From Bacteroidales bacterium (GTDB lineage Bacteria; Bacteroidota; Bacteroidia; Bacteroidales; P3), in NCBI GenBank assembly GCA_017646685.1, contig JAGCLZ010000144.1, positions 1 through 39,548 of the forward strand: a DNA stretch of 39,548 nt. Reading direction: 5' to 3'. Each line of letters opens with the position of its first letter. The first letter of the stretch is position 1. Of the stretch, positions 25,101 to 32,240 are shown one piece after another. The position numbers and the translations under genes are program-made. The notes under the pieces are model-generated. The model did no database searches and was not told the origin of the DNA. It saw only the letters and a list, made by a program, of their open reading frames with translations.

Positions 25101-26768
25101 GGAGTGGCAGCACTACCTTTGGATAAACGTGTTGACCGAATTATGCAAGGTGGAAAATACATCTCCACAAAACCCGAACAAGACAGCTTGGCCTTCTATG
25201 CACTGCAAGGTACATATAAATATAATATAGGACAACTTACAGCCAACGACGTATTCTTGATAGAAGTGGCCGATGCTGCCATTGCTCCTAAAGGCGACTC
25301 GCTAAACATCTACCCACAAGCTAAGATGGAAAAACTGTCAGGAGCTCAAATATTGGCCAACGTTACCGACAGATACCATCTCTTCTACGATGCCGATGTG
25401 GAAATAAATAGTAGAAAATCGTACTATGCTAGTGGATATATCGACTATGTAGATGAACAAAACACCAAACAGAAAATATTCATTTCTAACATAGCTCCAA
25501 ACGACACCGGTATGACTGTGGGCAACGGCTTCATAAGCGACACAGCAAACTTCATGCTAAGTCCGGCATTTGGATATATGGGAAAAATAACCGTAGATGC
25601 ACAAGAGGAATTCTATATGTTTGACGGTGGTGTTCAGCTAAAACACAACTGCAAAGCCGGCGACGAAAAGCTTGGATTTATGAAATTCAAAGATCGTGTT
25701 GATCCCAAAGCTATCGTTATCCCTGTGGCCGAAATACCTACCGATCTCAACGGCGAACGCATGACGGCTTCGATACTATTTAGCAAAACCGACCTCAAAC
25801 CGTACAGCGCTTTCCTTACCTTGGATAAAGCCGCCGACAACGACTTGCTGAGTGCAGCAGGCTACCTGGCATACAACAAAGCTCGAAAAGAATATCGCAT
25901 TGGTAGCGAAGCCAAGGTGGAAAACCCAATAGAAGAATCAGGACAATATTTGGCTTTGAAAACCGAAACATGTGATGTGTTTGGTCAAGGTGAACTAAAA
26001 TTCCATGTACGACAAAACTTTGTGAAACTATTTACATACGGCGATGTGGCAGTAAACAACACCAAATCTGAAACAGAATCAGAAATCAACATGATGATGG
26101 GATTCACATTCCCATTCCAAGAACAAGCTCTTGGAATGATGGGACAATACATCGTTGACGACCTAAGCCTTTCACAAGAAGACCCCAACAACGAGAATAT
26201 GCGTCGTGCACTATGCCAATATCTAGGCAATGAAGAAGGCAATGCCCTTTACGACGAGTTTACAGGCATGGGTGAATTTGAAAAGCAACCTTCCATATTC
26301 GACCATACCCTTATGTTCGACAAAATGAAATGGCAATACTCGCCTGCTGTAGGATACTATTGCATTGGCAAGACAGCCCTTGCCAAAGTAGGAAAAGTAC
26401 AAGTACACAGAATGATAACCACACGTGCTCAAATACAAAAACGGTCTACAGGTATCGAACTTAGACTATATCTTCAGGTAGATGCCGGTCATTGGTACTA
26501 CTTCAACTATAACTTCGATCGCCAAATTATGAAGGTATATTCAAGCATCGGAGAATTCAACGACTTGATAAGAAACGTTTCCGAAAAAGATCGCATAGTT
26601 GAAGGCAAGTCGGAAGAAGGTGTGTATCGCTATTCGTTGGCAACGAAAACCGAAGCACAAAACTTCTCTAAATACATAATGAATTTAGGTTCGCCCGATG
26701 CTGCAAACGACATAGACTTCGACGAAGAATCAGAAGAAGAAGAGGAAAATTACGACGAAACCGAATAG
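22188..26768 (+). CDS. Large exported protein of unknown function
   Basis: 1526 residues from the ATG at 22188. The signal peptide is MNLKRLIIAIPFLVSFLWVNGQ. A helical region (about 25-150) is followed by a long beta-rich body with recurring motifs of the type SVILDGTLVSAGIF, KFRGQLVLRP and GSAVIRDAELYADVF, suggesting a repetitive beta-helix or beta-taco. The C-terminus (about 1505-1526) is strongly acidic. No T9SS sorting domain or transmembrane barrel is evident, so a periplasmic or outer-membrane-associated location is most likely. It is a single-gene unit ending in a strong terminator. Codon use matches the core genes, so it looks resident rather than acquired. I do not recognise the family. 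Confidence 0.8.
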   Translation: MNLKRLIIAIPFLVSFLWVNGQKATTTFTAANYIGEVSDFLDKNKGSSREQIAANENMLKLYTPIWTDYSKENKELIVAISNQLVKLKVRQQPDFYKFVETQIVFKNSSQTEKSFDNWVQGLDLILKKKRKLRDFNDFITYTSTLLTNNVLTDFRGSKWEFPEGTPFSFDIINERIAVRFNTPFELFYNSDKDGGTIVGTKGVYYPLDYEWVGTGGKIDWARTGLSSAQVWATLSNYTANTKFPKFEADSVQFMNKKYLKEPVIGRLEEHVVNKMPPEKYNFPKFRSYKKDYILPGIMPNVDYKGSFMMNGSKFITSDSKNPATLIFYRNDKPFVVASAYKFLLTPEKAVSDIADITIYIDGDSIFNSGVALSYVVGDKKLSLINSSKRNYYSPYTNTYHNLDMYCENITWNISDDRLEISMIRQQGTQSYSSFESADYYSLQKYLNLQGIDQISPLQRVYRYMKNRKSNEFYIDEFARDIKMDIMQAKLMIHTLAKGGLLTFNEGEGRVYVKDKLPIYSRAYAKSPKVDYDALILHSETMSSENAILDLKTNDLAMKGVKKLVVSDTHQVAIYPKNGDIVVKKNRNIIFDGLINAGRFVMHVSDANFSYDTFKLTLPQIDSMMFYVKSFTDKRPDAPLELVRTPIHDLQAEILIDEPNNKSSLRKIMGYPIIRSLKDCYAYYESPYIRNGAYKRDKFHFIIKPFTLRNMMTFETDSVILDGTLVSAGIFPDINEPLIVRKDYSLGFVMNTPESGLPAYGGKGQYKNIIDLSNKGLLGEGDLEYLSSVTRASRDNMVFMPDSMVAITDTFYITECASTPDAQAGRIDVKWMPYQDEMFATSRNTPFTLYRGETKFRGQLVLRPAGLQGGGSAVIRDAELYADVFDMKPRNMTSNVSEFKLKSELYDSVAFLATDVKSDIDFDKQIGTFMSNKGIDCIPLNIVEYLACIDKFVWDMNKKELALQNSKSNTAQGVAALPLDKRVDRIMQGGKYISTKPEQDSLAFYALQGTYKYNIGQLTANDVFLIEVADAAIAPKGDSLNIYPQAKMEKLSGAQILANVTDRYHLFYDADVEINSRKSYYASGYIDYVDEQNTKQKIFISNIAPNDTGMTVGNGFISDTANFMLSPAFGYMGKITVDAQEEFYMFDGGVQLKHNCKAGDEKLGFMKFKDRVDPKAIVIPVAEIPTDLNGERMTASILFSKTDLKPYSAFLTLDKAADNDLLSAAGYLAYNKARKEYRIGSEAKVENPIEESGQYLALKTETCDVFGQGELKFHVRQNFVKLFTYGDVAVNNTKSETESEINMMMGFTFPFQEQALGMMGQYIVDDLSLSQEDPNNENMRRALCQYLGNEEGNALYDEFTGMGEFEKQPSIFDHTLMFDKMKWQYSPAVGYYCIGKTALAKVGKVQVHRMITTRAQIQKRSTGIELRLYLQVDAGHWYYFNYNFDRQIMKVYSSIGEFNDLIRNVSEKDRIVEGKSEEGVYRYSLATKTEAQNFSKYIMNLGSPDAANDIDFDEESEEEEENYDETE

Positions 26769-26798
26769 GCTCATAAGCCCTCTTTTCAACTAAATACT

Positions 26799-26842
26799 GC
26801 AGCGAACCATTTTTGTAGGAATGGTTCGCTGCTTTTCTTTTG
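26799..26842 (+). terminator. Intrinsic terminator of the 1526-residue gene
   Basis: Perfect arms GCAGCGAACCAT (26799-26810) and ATGGTTCGCTGC (26821-26832), 10-base loop, then TTTTCTTTTG. Confidence 0.9.
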
Positions 26843-26881
26843 CATAATTTCATGTTTTAGAAGTAAGCTAATGAATGAGAT

Positions 26882-26933
26882 ATAAAAAAATCCCACAAAA
26901 TTCTTCAATCGATACTACCAAAGAATTTTGTGG
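26882..26933 (-). terminator. Intrinsic terminator of the sigma factor gene
   Basis: Arms CCACAAAATTCTT (26893-26905) and AAGAATTTTGTGG (26921-26933) are followed on the minus strand by a seven-T run. It lies 31 bases after the sigma factor stop. Confidence 0.85.
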
Positions 26934-26964
26934 AACAAAATTATTTTTGAACGGCTTTAGTCTT

Positions 26965-27564
26965 TTACAAATCTACCGAGATGTTACTTTCCTTCGCCAA
27001 TCGGCGTAGGTTTATTATAGCATATCTCATCCTCCCCAAAGCAGTATTGATACTCACACCTGTTTTGGCCGCAATATCTTTGAAATCATATTTGCCATAA
27101 TGTCGCATTATAACCACACGACGTTGTTCTTCAGGCAATTTCTTTATCAACTTACGAATATCACGTTGCGTTTGTATACGAATCATTCTTTTCTCAGCAT
27201 TATCATCCGGAACACGCAAGTTGTCGATAATATCAGTTTCGCCATCTCTGCTCGAAACCATAGGCATCTTGCTAAGTCTGCGATAATGATCCACTATCAA
27301 ATTGTGTGCTATACGCATCACCCAATTGATGAATTTATTTTCATCCTTATACGAACCGGAATTTATAGTATGAATTACCTTAAAGAATGTATCCTGAAAT
27401 ATATCATCGGCAACATCTTTGTTCTTTACCGACGAAAAGATATAGCCATAAACTTTGTTCTGATGACGTGCCAATAAAGCCTCGAAATCTGAATAATTAC
27501 CATTCATGTAACCAATAATAAGCTCATCATCTGTGAGCTGCTGTTTCGCTGTTACGTTAATCAT
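26965..27564 (-). CDS. ECF-type RNA polymerase sigma factor
   Basis: 199 residues. Region 2 (about residues 20-95) contains FEALLARHQNKVYGYIFSSV and DIFQDTFFKVI and ends with WVMRIAHNLIVDHYRR, the -10 recognition helix. Region 4 (about 125-185) has LPEEQRRVVIMRHYGKYDFKDIA and the helix-turn-helix AAKTGVSINTALGRMRYAI. No anti-sigma factor or SusC/SusD pair is adjacent, so it is an orphan ECF factor whose regulon cannot be read here. It has a well-formed promoter of the housekeeping type and its own terminator. Confidence 0.92.
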   Translation of the reverse strand: MINVTAKQQLTDDELIIGYMNGNYSDFEALLARHQNKVYGYIFSSVKNKDVADDIFQDTFFKVIHTINSGSYKDENKFINWVMRIAHNLIVDHYRRLSKMPMVSSRDGETDIIDNLRVPDDNAEKRMIRIQTQRDIRKLIKKLPEEQRRVVIMRHYGKYDFKDIAAKTGVSINTALGRMRYAIINLRRLAKESNISVDL

Positions 27565-27652
27565 TACTACCTCCTACTATTTTAAATTCAAGTGTAGTTA
27601 TTCTATCGATAATTTTCAGTTTTTATTAATAATACATTTTTATTTCAGATTG

Positions 27653-27683
27653 CAAAGATACATTTTTTTTTGATACTACCAAA
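27653..27683 (-). promoter_or_regulatory. Bacteroidota promoter of the sigma factor gene
   Basis: On the minus strand TTTG (27680-27683) and TATCTTTG (27653-27660) are 19 bases apart, matching both consensus elements. The rest of 27565-28009 is AT-rich and shows no gene or structure. Confidence 0.75.
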
Positions 27684-28009
27684 ATATTTTTCTTCTTTAT
27701 ACGTAGTACTTCACAGAATCAGAACTTACAAATAAAACTCAAAACACTAATTATAAAGTAAATATCAAATCATATCCACAAAGAAAAAAACTTAAAAATC
27801 TTGCGATATTTTTTTTATCCTATCATGTTTTGGGGCTTTTATCAGACATTTTTCAGCAAAAAATAGCCCGATTAGACATACAAACCATTATTTCAATGCA
27901 AAAACTTACATACAAATAAGACCATCTCTACAAAACGTATCTCTACATCTCTACCAACTTATCAGCCACATCATCCTCCAAAATAGCTTTATAACATTAT
28001 GTTTTACCA

Positions 28010-29323
28010 TTAGATAGTAATATAACTTTGCAAAGATATACACCCGGTGAATACTCCATATCCTATAGATATTACCGAATCGGGGACAACTATAGTTTGC
28101 AAGGATTTACAATCAGCAAATGCACTATCGCCTATTGATGTTACCAAATCGGGGATAACTATACCTTGCAAAGATGTACACCCAAAGAATGCTTCATCAC
28201 CTATGGATGTCAACGATTTAGGCAAGACTATAGTTTGCAAAGATTCACAACCAGCAAATGCACGATCACCTATTGATGTTACCAATTCAGACAGAACTAT
28301 ACTTTGCAAAGATTTACATCCACTGAATGCACAATCTCCTATATGTGTTACCGAATTGGGCAGAATTATATTTTGCACAGACTCACACCTTGCAAATGCA
28401 ATATCTCCTATCGATATTAGAGAATTGGGCAAAACTATAGTTTGCAAAGATTTACAACCTTCAAAAGCATTATCGCCTATAGTTGTTACCGAATTGGGCA
28501 AAACTATACTTTGCAAAGATTTACAACCACTAAATACCCAATCTTCTATAGATGCCAACGATTTGGGCAGGACTATACTTTGCAAAGATTCACAACCAAC
28601 AAACCCACATTCACCTATAGCTGTTACCGAATCGGGTAAAACTATACTTTGCAAAGACCTACAACCTTCAAATGCATTATTGTCTATTGATACTATTCCA
28701 TCAGTAACCACTATATGTTTCTCATTACTTACGCATCGTATCAATCGCTTTTCTTCCAAATCTATAAATAAACCATCTTTTACCACAAACTTATCGGAAT
28801 GCGATACTATTTTCATGTCTGTATAGGATTGGACGTTGACAGCATGAAACGGAGCCTGACCTATAACCTTGATAGATTGTGGCAAAACTATAGTTTGCAA
28901 TCCTCTGCAATCATAGAACGCACTATCGCCTATTGATTCTATTCCACCAGGAATCTCAATATGTTCTTTATTACTTATGCATTGTATCAATCGCTTTTCT
29001 TCCAAATCTATAAGCAAACCATCTTTTACCGCAAACCTATCGGAATGCGATACAATTTCTGTACCAATAGTAAACGGAGCTTTGCCTATAAGCTCTACGG
29101 ATCTTGGCAAGACTATACTTTTCAAAGAAATACATCCCATAAATGCGTCATCGCATATTATTTCTGTACCATCCTTTACGGTGTAAGATTTCGACTTTCT
29201 GCCGAAAAGTGACATTTGAAGTAAGCGTTTTCCGTCCGGGCTGTATATGCCTCCGCTATCGTCCATTAGTCCGTTTTCTTTTTCTTCGTCCGTTGCTGTG
29301 GTGCTGTGTTTAATATCTTTCAT
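28010..29323 (-). CDS. BspA-like leucine-rich repeat protein without signal peptide
   Basis: 437 residues. The N-terminus (MKDIKHSTTATDEEKENGLM) is hydrophilic, so the protein is predicted to be cytoplasmic or exported by another route. Residues about 70-215 contain a duplicated module of roughly 90 residues (IVSHSDRFAVKDGLLIDLEE, then IVSHSDKFVVKDGLFIDLEE). From about residue 220 there are nine to ten consecutive 23-residue LRR_5 units, such as SVTTIGDNAFEGCKSLQTIV, with almost no length variation. The DNA repeats every 69 bases, which leaves long antisense reading frames open; these are not genes. LRR_5 proteins bind other proteins; the target is unknown. It has its own promoter. Confidence 0.88.
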   Translation of the reverse strand: MKDIKHSTTATDEEKENGLMDDSGGIYSPDGKRLLQMSLFGRKSKSYTVKDGTEIICDDAFMGCISLKSIVLPRSVELIGKAPFTIGTEIVSHSDRFAVKDGLLIDLEEKRLIQCISNKEHIEIPGGIESIGDSAFYDCRGLQTIVLPQSIKVIGQAPFHAVNVQSYTDMKIVSHSDKFVVKDGLFIDLEEKRLIRCVSNEKHIVVTDGIVSIDNNAFEGCRSLQSIVLPDSVTAIGECGFVGCESLQSIVLPKSLASIEDWVFSGCKSLQSIVLPNSVTTIGDNAFEGCKSLQTIVLPNSLISIGDIAFARCESVQNIILPNSVTHIGDCAFSGCKSLQSIVLSELVTSIGDRAFAGCESLQTIVLPKSLTSIGDEAFFGCTSLQGIVIPDLVTSIGDSAFADCKSLQTIVVPDSVISIGYGVFTGCISLQSYITI

Positions 29324-29363
29324 ATTGCGTTGTTTTGCATAAGTTTGTTCTTTTAGCCGATTT

Positions 29364-29413
29364 GCAAAGATACTCTATTTATTTTAAATACAAAACAAAT
29401 AAAGTATCTTTGC
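29364..29413. promoter_or_regulatory. Inverted repeat with back-to-back promoter elements
   Basis: GCAAAGATAC (29364-29373) and GTATCTTTGC (29404-29413) are exact complements, and similarity continues inward (TATTT/AAATA). On the minus strand TATCTTTG (29365-29372), with TTTG at 29391-29394, forms a promoter for the LRR gene. On the plus strand TATCTTTG (29405-29412) would start a transcript antisense to the small-protein operon ending at 29422. Confidence 0.6.
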
Positions 29414-29421
29414 ACAAATCT

Positions 29422-29526
29422 CTATTTTATTCTTCCAAAACCTCGTTCGGCAAGTTTCTTTCCGGTCATAGCCGCCAATATACCTATGGCTACCAATACT
29501 GCTCCTTTTACTACATTACCATTCAT
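29422..29526 (-). CDS. 34-residue single-pass membrane protein
   Basis: Translation from the ATG at 29526 reads MNGNVVKGAVLVAIGILAAM followed by a basic tail ending TGKKLAERGFGRIK and a TAG stop. One transmembrane helix (about residues 6-20) with a positively charged C-terminus is predicted. It is third in a minus-strand series after the YkvA-like gene and a 53-residue acidic protein, 26 bases downstream of the latter. The helix-plus-basic-tail design resembles small stress or membrane peptides. No family is recognised. It could be spurious, but it is neatly positioned and has a normal start and stop. Confidence 0.6.
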   Translation of the reverse strand: MNGNVVKGAVLVAIGILAAMTGKKLAERGFGRIK

Positions 29527-29552
29527 AATACACTCTCTGTTTTTGTTTGTTG

Positions 29553-29714
29553 TTAAAATAAATCCATTATATCGTCCACAAAGTCTTCTATCCTATCGGC
29601 AAGAGATTCAGATATATCGTCAAATACGGGCAACAGTTTTTTCATTCCGTTTACCACCATATCCAAATTATCGTTGCCTGTGGATACGGGTGTGTCGTCT
29701 ACTCCGTCAAACAT
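29553..29714 (-). CDS. 53-residue acidic protein
   Basis: From the ATG at 29714 the protein reads MFDGVDDTPVSTGNDNLDMV, then an amphipathic helix and FDDISESLADRIEDFVDDIM, ending DLF. It has no signal peptide and is strongly acidic at the C-terminus. It starts 17 bases after the YkvA-like gene and 26 bases before the 34-residue membrane protein, on the same strand. An association with the basic-tailed membrane peptide is plausible but inferred. No family is recognised. Confidence 0.6.
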   Translation of the reverse strand: MFDGVDDTPVSTGNDNLDMVVNGMKKLLPVFDDISESLADRIEDFVDDIMDLF

Positions 29715-29731
29715 AAATATCCGTTCTTTAG

Positions 29732-30058
29732 TTAGCCTCTGTATTTCTTTAGTTCGCTAGCCAATTTGGCAACGGCGGCTGTTATTATACCCACATCGTC
29801 GAGTAATCCTAATATTGGAGTAAAGTCCGGCACTGCATCTATAGGACTTATCATATAAATCAATGCACCTATTGCCAATGCTTTACCTCCCCATGGTGCG
29901 TTGGGGTCTTTTACAAAACGATAAAGTTGCATCACCTTGTCCCACACTTCGGCAAGTTTGCCTCGCTTCATTCCATCAATGTTTTCATCTATGCGTCTGA
30001 TGTCGCTTTCCGATGCATTGTTGCTCATTTCTCTAAATATGTCTTCTTTATTAGCCAT
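29732..30058 (-). CDS. YkvA/DUF1232 family membrane protein
   Basis: 108 residues from the ATG at 30058 (an in-frame TTG lies two codons upstream). The core, about residues 55-95, is the DUF1232 signature: hydrophobic ALAIGALIYMISPIDAVPDF followed by TPILGLLDDVGIITAAVAKL. The N-terminal half is a charged helix. Such proteins are small membrane-associated proteins of unknown biochemical role. It leads a three-gene operon with two very small proteins; a TAATTTTG promoter element lies at 30119-30126 on the minus strand. Confidence 0.85.
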   Translation of the reverse strand: MANKEDIFREMSNNASESDIRRIDENIDGMKRGKLAEVWDKVMQLYRFVKDPNAPWGGKALAIGALIYMISPIDAVPDFTPILGLLDDVGIITAAVAKLASELKKYRG

Positions 30059-30118
30059 AATCAAATGTTTTAATATATGAATAAATAATTTTCTTTACTT
30101 TTGTCGCTTCCGACGGTG

Positions 30119-30126
30119 CAAAATTA
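30119..30126 (-). promoter_or_regulatory. Bacteroidota -7 promoter element of the YkvA operon
   Basis: The minus strand reads TAATTTTG 60 bases upstream of the ATG. It shares the intergenic stretch 30059-30392 with the left copy of a 20-base inverted repeat and the plus-strand promoter at 30350. Confidence 0.55.
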
Positions 30127-30163
30127 CATCTATTTTTCGCACAATAATGTTAAAGCAAACAAG

Positions 30164-30183
30164 TGTCGCAAAAATGTCGCAAA
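30164..30183 (+). repeat. Left copy of a 20-base inverted repeat
   Basis: TGTCGCAAAAATGTCGCAAA, internally two TGTCGCAAA words 11 bases apart. Its exact complement is at 31991-32010, so the pair brackets the first glycosylase-like gene and repeat copy 3 (about 1.85 kb). Confidence 0.8.
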
Positions 30184-30349
30184 ACCGCATTATAATTGAT
30201 TACTCTATTGATATTGAGAGAAAGAAAGTTAGATATGATTTATCTATAATATATACCTCAATGTTTGTTGGCTATACCGAATGTGGCTTTGGGGTTTCAA
30301 ATTCAAAATATTTTTGTTGTAAAATGACATATTATTGGGCAAAAACTCG

Positions 30350-30357
30350 TAACTTTG
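30350..30357 (+). promoter_or_regulatory. Bacteroidota -7 promoter element
   Basis: TAACTTTG, 36 bases before the ATG at 30393. It supports that start over the GTG at 30381, which remains possible. Confidence 0.6.
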
Positions 30358-30392
30358 CAAGACAATTCGGACAGTAAATAGTGCAGTATATT

Positions 30393-31430
30393 ATGGATAA
30401 TGTAAAAGAAAAACAAGCCAAATATTTTTTTGTGCCACGCATAGGAGCCAAGTATAGCGAAGGATTTGCAGACCTAGAAACCCTTGTGGTGGGTGCATAT
30501 CACGTATGCTATTGCAACTGCGAACACAAACATTTGTGTTGCAACATCAACACTATTGCCTCGATGGATTATAAATGTCCTGCCTATAAGAATGCTTTGC
30601 CTGCCCTAAAACCCGAAGATGAACTATGCCTGCACAACAGCAATATAATAGAGATAAACTCGTACTGCGACGACGATGCACGCTACCCTACCTACACTGC
30701 ATTTACACACTATATGCTCGATTGCAAGCAGGGGCTCACTCCCGAACAAAAAAACGACTTTTGGGATAGTGTGGCATTCTACAATTTCTATCAATGTTTC
30801 AGCACTACCGATTCGGTGCCTGATGCCAACGATATCGAAGCGCTGAACAATAATGCGGTAACAGCACTAATGCAAGTGATAAAAGATCTGCAGCCCAAGG
30901 CTATATATGTGTGGACAAAGGCGGTAAACGATATTTTGGAAAGCCACCTAGATAAGATACCGGAATTGAGAAAAGAGTCACTTCCTCGCGAACACTCAAC
31001 CATGTATTTGTCGCTCTTTTCGTATAACTACAAGATAAACACCACCTCTCTGGGCGATGTGAGAAAGTATTTGAATTTCGCATTTCCTTGCAGGGATATT
31101 ACACGCACTTTTGACGGCGAAAAAAAGAGAGTACCTCCTTTGGAAAAGGTATTACTCAGAGCTATAAAACGAGGTGTTTTTCTATTCGACAATGGTGAAC
31201 TGGTAGTATATAACAACCGCCCGGAAGAAGAAGGTGGTTATATTTTGAATCAAATAAAAAAATATTACTCCTTTAGCAGCTGGAAAGAAATATCGCTAAT
31301 AATAACAAAATACACAGATGAAGGTAAAAAGATGAATTTGCGACAAGTACGTAAATACAACAACAATAATGAAGATGCAAACGCCGCTGCTGAGATAGAT
31401 AAAAACATATTCGGAATACGAAAAAAATAG
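30393..31430 (+). CDS. Diverged uracil-DNA-glycosylase-fold-like protein with C-terminal extension
   Basis: 345 residues. Residues about 30-200 align block by block with the 221-residue protein at 32241: ETLVVGAYHVCYC with KVLVLGESHYC; TYTAFTHYML with TYTKFAKSLV; FWDSVAFYNFYQ with AWHHVVFYNYVQ; and PKAIYVWTKAVNDIL with PDIVIAWGQRLYNNL. The active-site-like residues differ (GAYH for GESH, and no H-P-S motif), so it may be catalytically altered. The region around residues 35-60 is rich in cysteine (C-Y-C-N-C, L-C-C-N, K-C-P), suggesting a metal or Fe-S site. Residues about 215-345 are an extension absent from the paralogue. Function is unknown. Confidence 0.7.
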   Translation: MDNVKEKQAKYFFVPRIGAKYSEGFADLETLVVGAYHVCYCNCEHKHLCCNINTIASMDYKCPAYKNALPALKPEDELCLHNSNIIEINSYCDDDARYPTYTAFTHYMLDCKQGLTPEQKNDFWDSVAFYNFYQCFSTTDSVPDANDIEALNNNAVTALMQVIKDLQPKAIYVWTKAVNDILESHLDKIPELRKESLPREHSTMYLSLFSYNYKINTTSLGDVRKYLNFAFPCRDITRTFDGEKKRVPPLEKVLLRAIKRGVFLFDNGELVVYNNRPEEEGGYILNQIKKYYSFSSWKEISLIITKYTDEGKKMNLRQVRKYNNNNEDANAAAEIDKNIFGIRKK

Positions 31431-31614
31431 CATATATATCTTTACATAATAATATGTATTAGTTATCGGATTATCTAATATATGTTGTGGCAATAACATA
31501 TATACACTATTTTTTAGTATTTGCCTCATCCCAATTTGTTCGTTGCAACGAATAGATTGAAACGTTAATAGAAAAAGCATAATGTTAAATAATAATTCTT
31601 CTACCATGCGATAT

Positions 31615-31720
31615 CGCATAAAATCCCTGCAATGTAGTGCAAAATCCCTCGTGATATAAATTCGTTTTCCTCCCGAAGTAGCTATTACTACATCGTGAGA
31701 AAATTTCGGCAACCTCGCCA
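31615..31720 (-). repeat. Dispersed palindromic repeat, copy 3 (degenerate)
   Basis: In the gene-free stretch 31431-32074. CCTCGTGA (31647-31654) and TACATCGTGA (31689-31698) are present. On the minus strand, GAGGAAAA-GAATTTATATCACGAGGGATTTT aligns with copies 1 and 2. The TTGACAG word is missing. It lies inside the segment bracketed by the 20-base inverted repeat. Confidence 0.5.
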
Positions 31721-31990
31721 AGTAGCCTATTCAGGGTAGTTTTGTCGATGATATTAGTCAATAAAGCGAGTTTCTCCTTTTCTATCGATTTATTAGAAAA
31801 TAAGCCATCTTTGATAATCAATCAGTTATAGCAACAACGCTTCAAGACTGCAATATTTATCTAAAATAATCATCGTGTGAATATATATTAGATTCTCTGA
31901 GTTAAACCGTTTGATGTTAATCTGTATTAAATTTGTTAATCGTTGAAATGCAGACATAGTACTTGATATTGGGTTATGGACAGCCTTTTG

Positions 31991-32010
31991 TTTGCGACAT
32001 TTTTGCGACA
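31991..32010 (-). repeat. Right copy of the 20-base inverted repeat
   Basis: TTTGCGACATTTTTGCGACA, the exact complement of 30164-30183. It ends 37 bases before the promoter element of the zinc-ribbon gene, a position suited to an operator. Confidence 0.8.
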
Positions 32011-32047
32011 AATACAGAATATTATTTTCGGATAAAGAAAAATATAG

Positions 32048-32055
32048 TACCTTTG
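32048..32055 (+). promoter_or_regulatory. Bacteroidota -7 promoter element of the zinc-ribbon operon
   Basis: TACCTTTG, 20 bases before the ATG at 32075. TTTC at 32026-32029 is a poor -33 candidate at the right distance. Confidence 0.6.
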
Positions 32056-32074
32056 CAAAATAAAATTCAATAAT

Positions 32075-32230
32075 ATGATACATGGAGTATATAAAGTATG
32101 GTGCCTGCGGTGCCATCACAGTTTTATAGATATAGATGCTGAAACGAATGCATCGGCTCAAAGCACACCGGCAAAGCGTTGCCCCAAGTGTGGCAGCCGC
32201 CTGATTGTAAGAATACCTAAAACAAAGTAA
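32075..32230 (+). CDS. 51-residue zinc-ribbon protein
   Basis: Translation from the ATG at 32075 reads MIHGVYKVWCLRCHHSFIDI, then a short linker, then AKRCPKCGSRLIVRIPKTK and a TAA stop. Two CxxC pairs (C10/C13 and C36/C39) make a classic zinc ribbon. It sits 10 bases before the glycosylase-like gene with an AGAAGA ribosome-binding site between, and has its own promoter, so the two are almost certainly co-transcribed. A nucleic-acid-binding or partner-binding role for the neighbouring enzyme-like protein is inferred. Confidence 0.78.
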   Translation: MIHGVYKVWCLRCHHSFIDIDAETNASAQSTPAKRCPKCGSRLIVRIPKTK

Positions 32231-32240
32231 TAGAAGAAAT

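Noticed and set aside
28047..28826. 259-residue plus-strand ORF opposite the LRR gene
   Set aside because: It mirrors the 69-base LRR repeat. The sense strand matches LRR_5 exactly and has a promoter.
31585..31821. Minus-strand ORF of 78 residues beginning MIIKDGLFSNKSIEKEKLAL
   Set aside because: The first half looks protein-like, but the start is TTG, the second half runs into repeat copy 3 and no ribosome-binding site was seen. It may be a gene remnant, but that cannot be supported.
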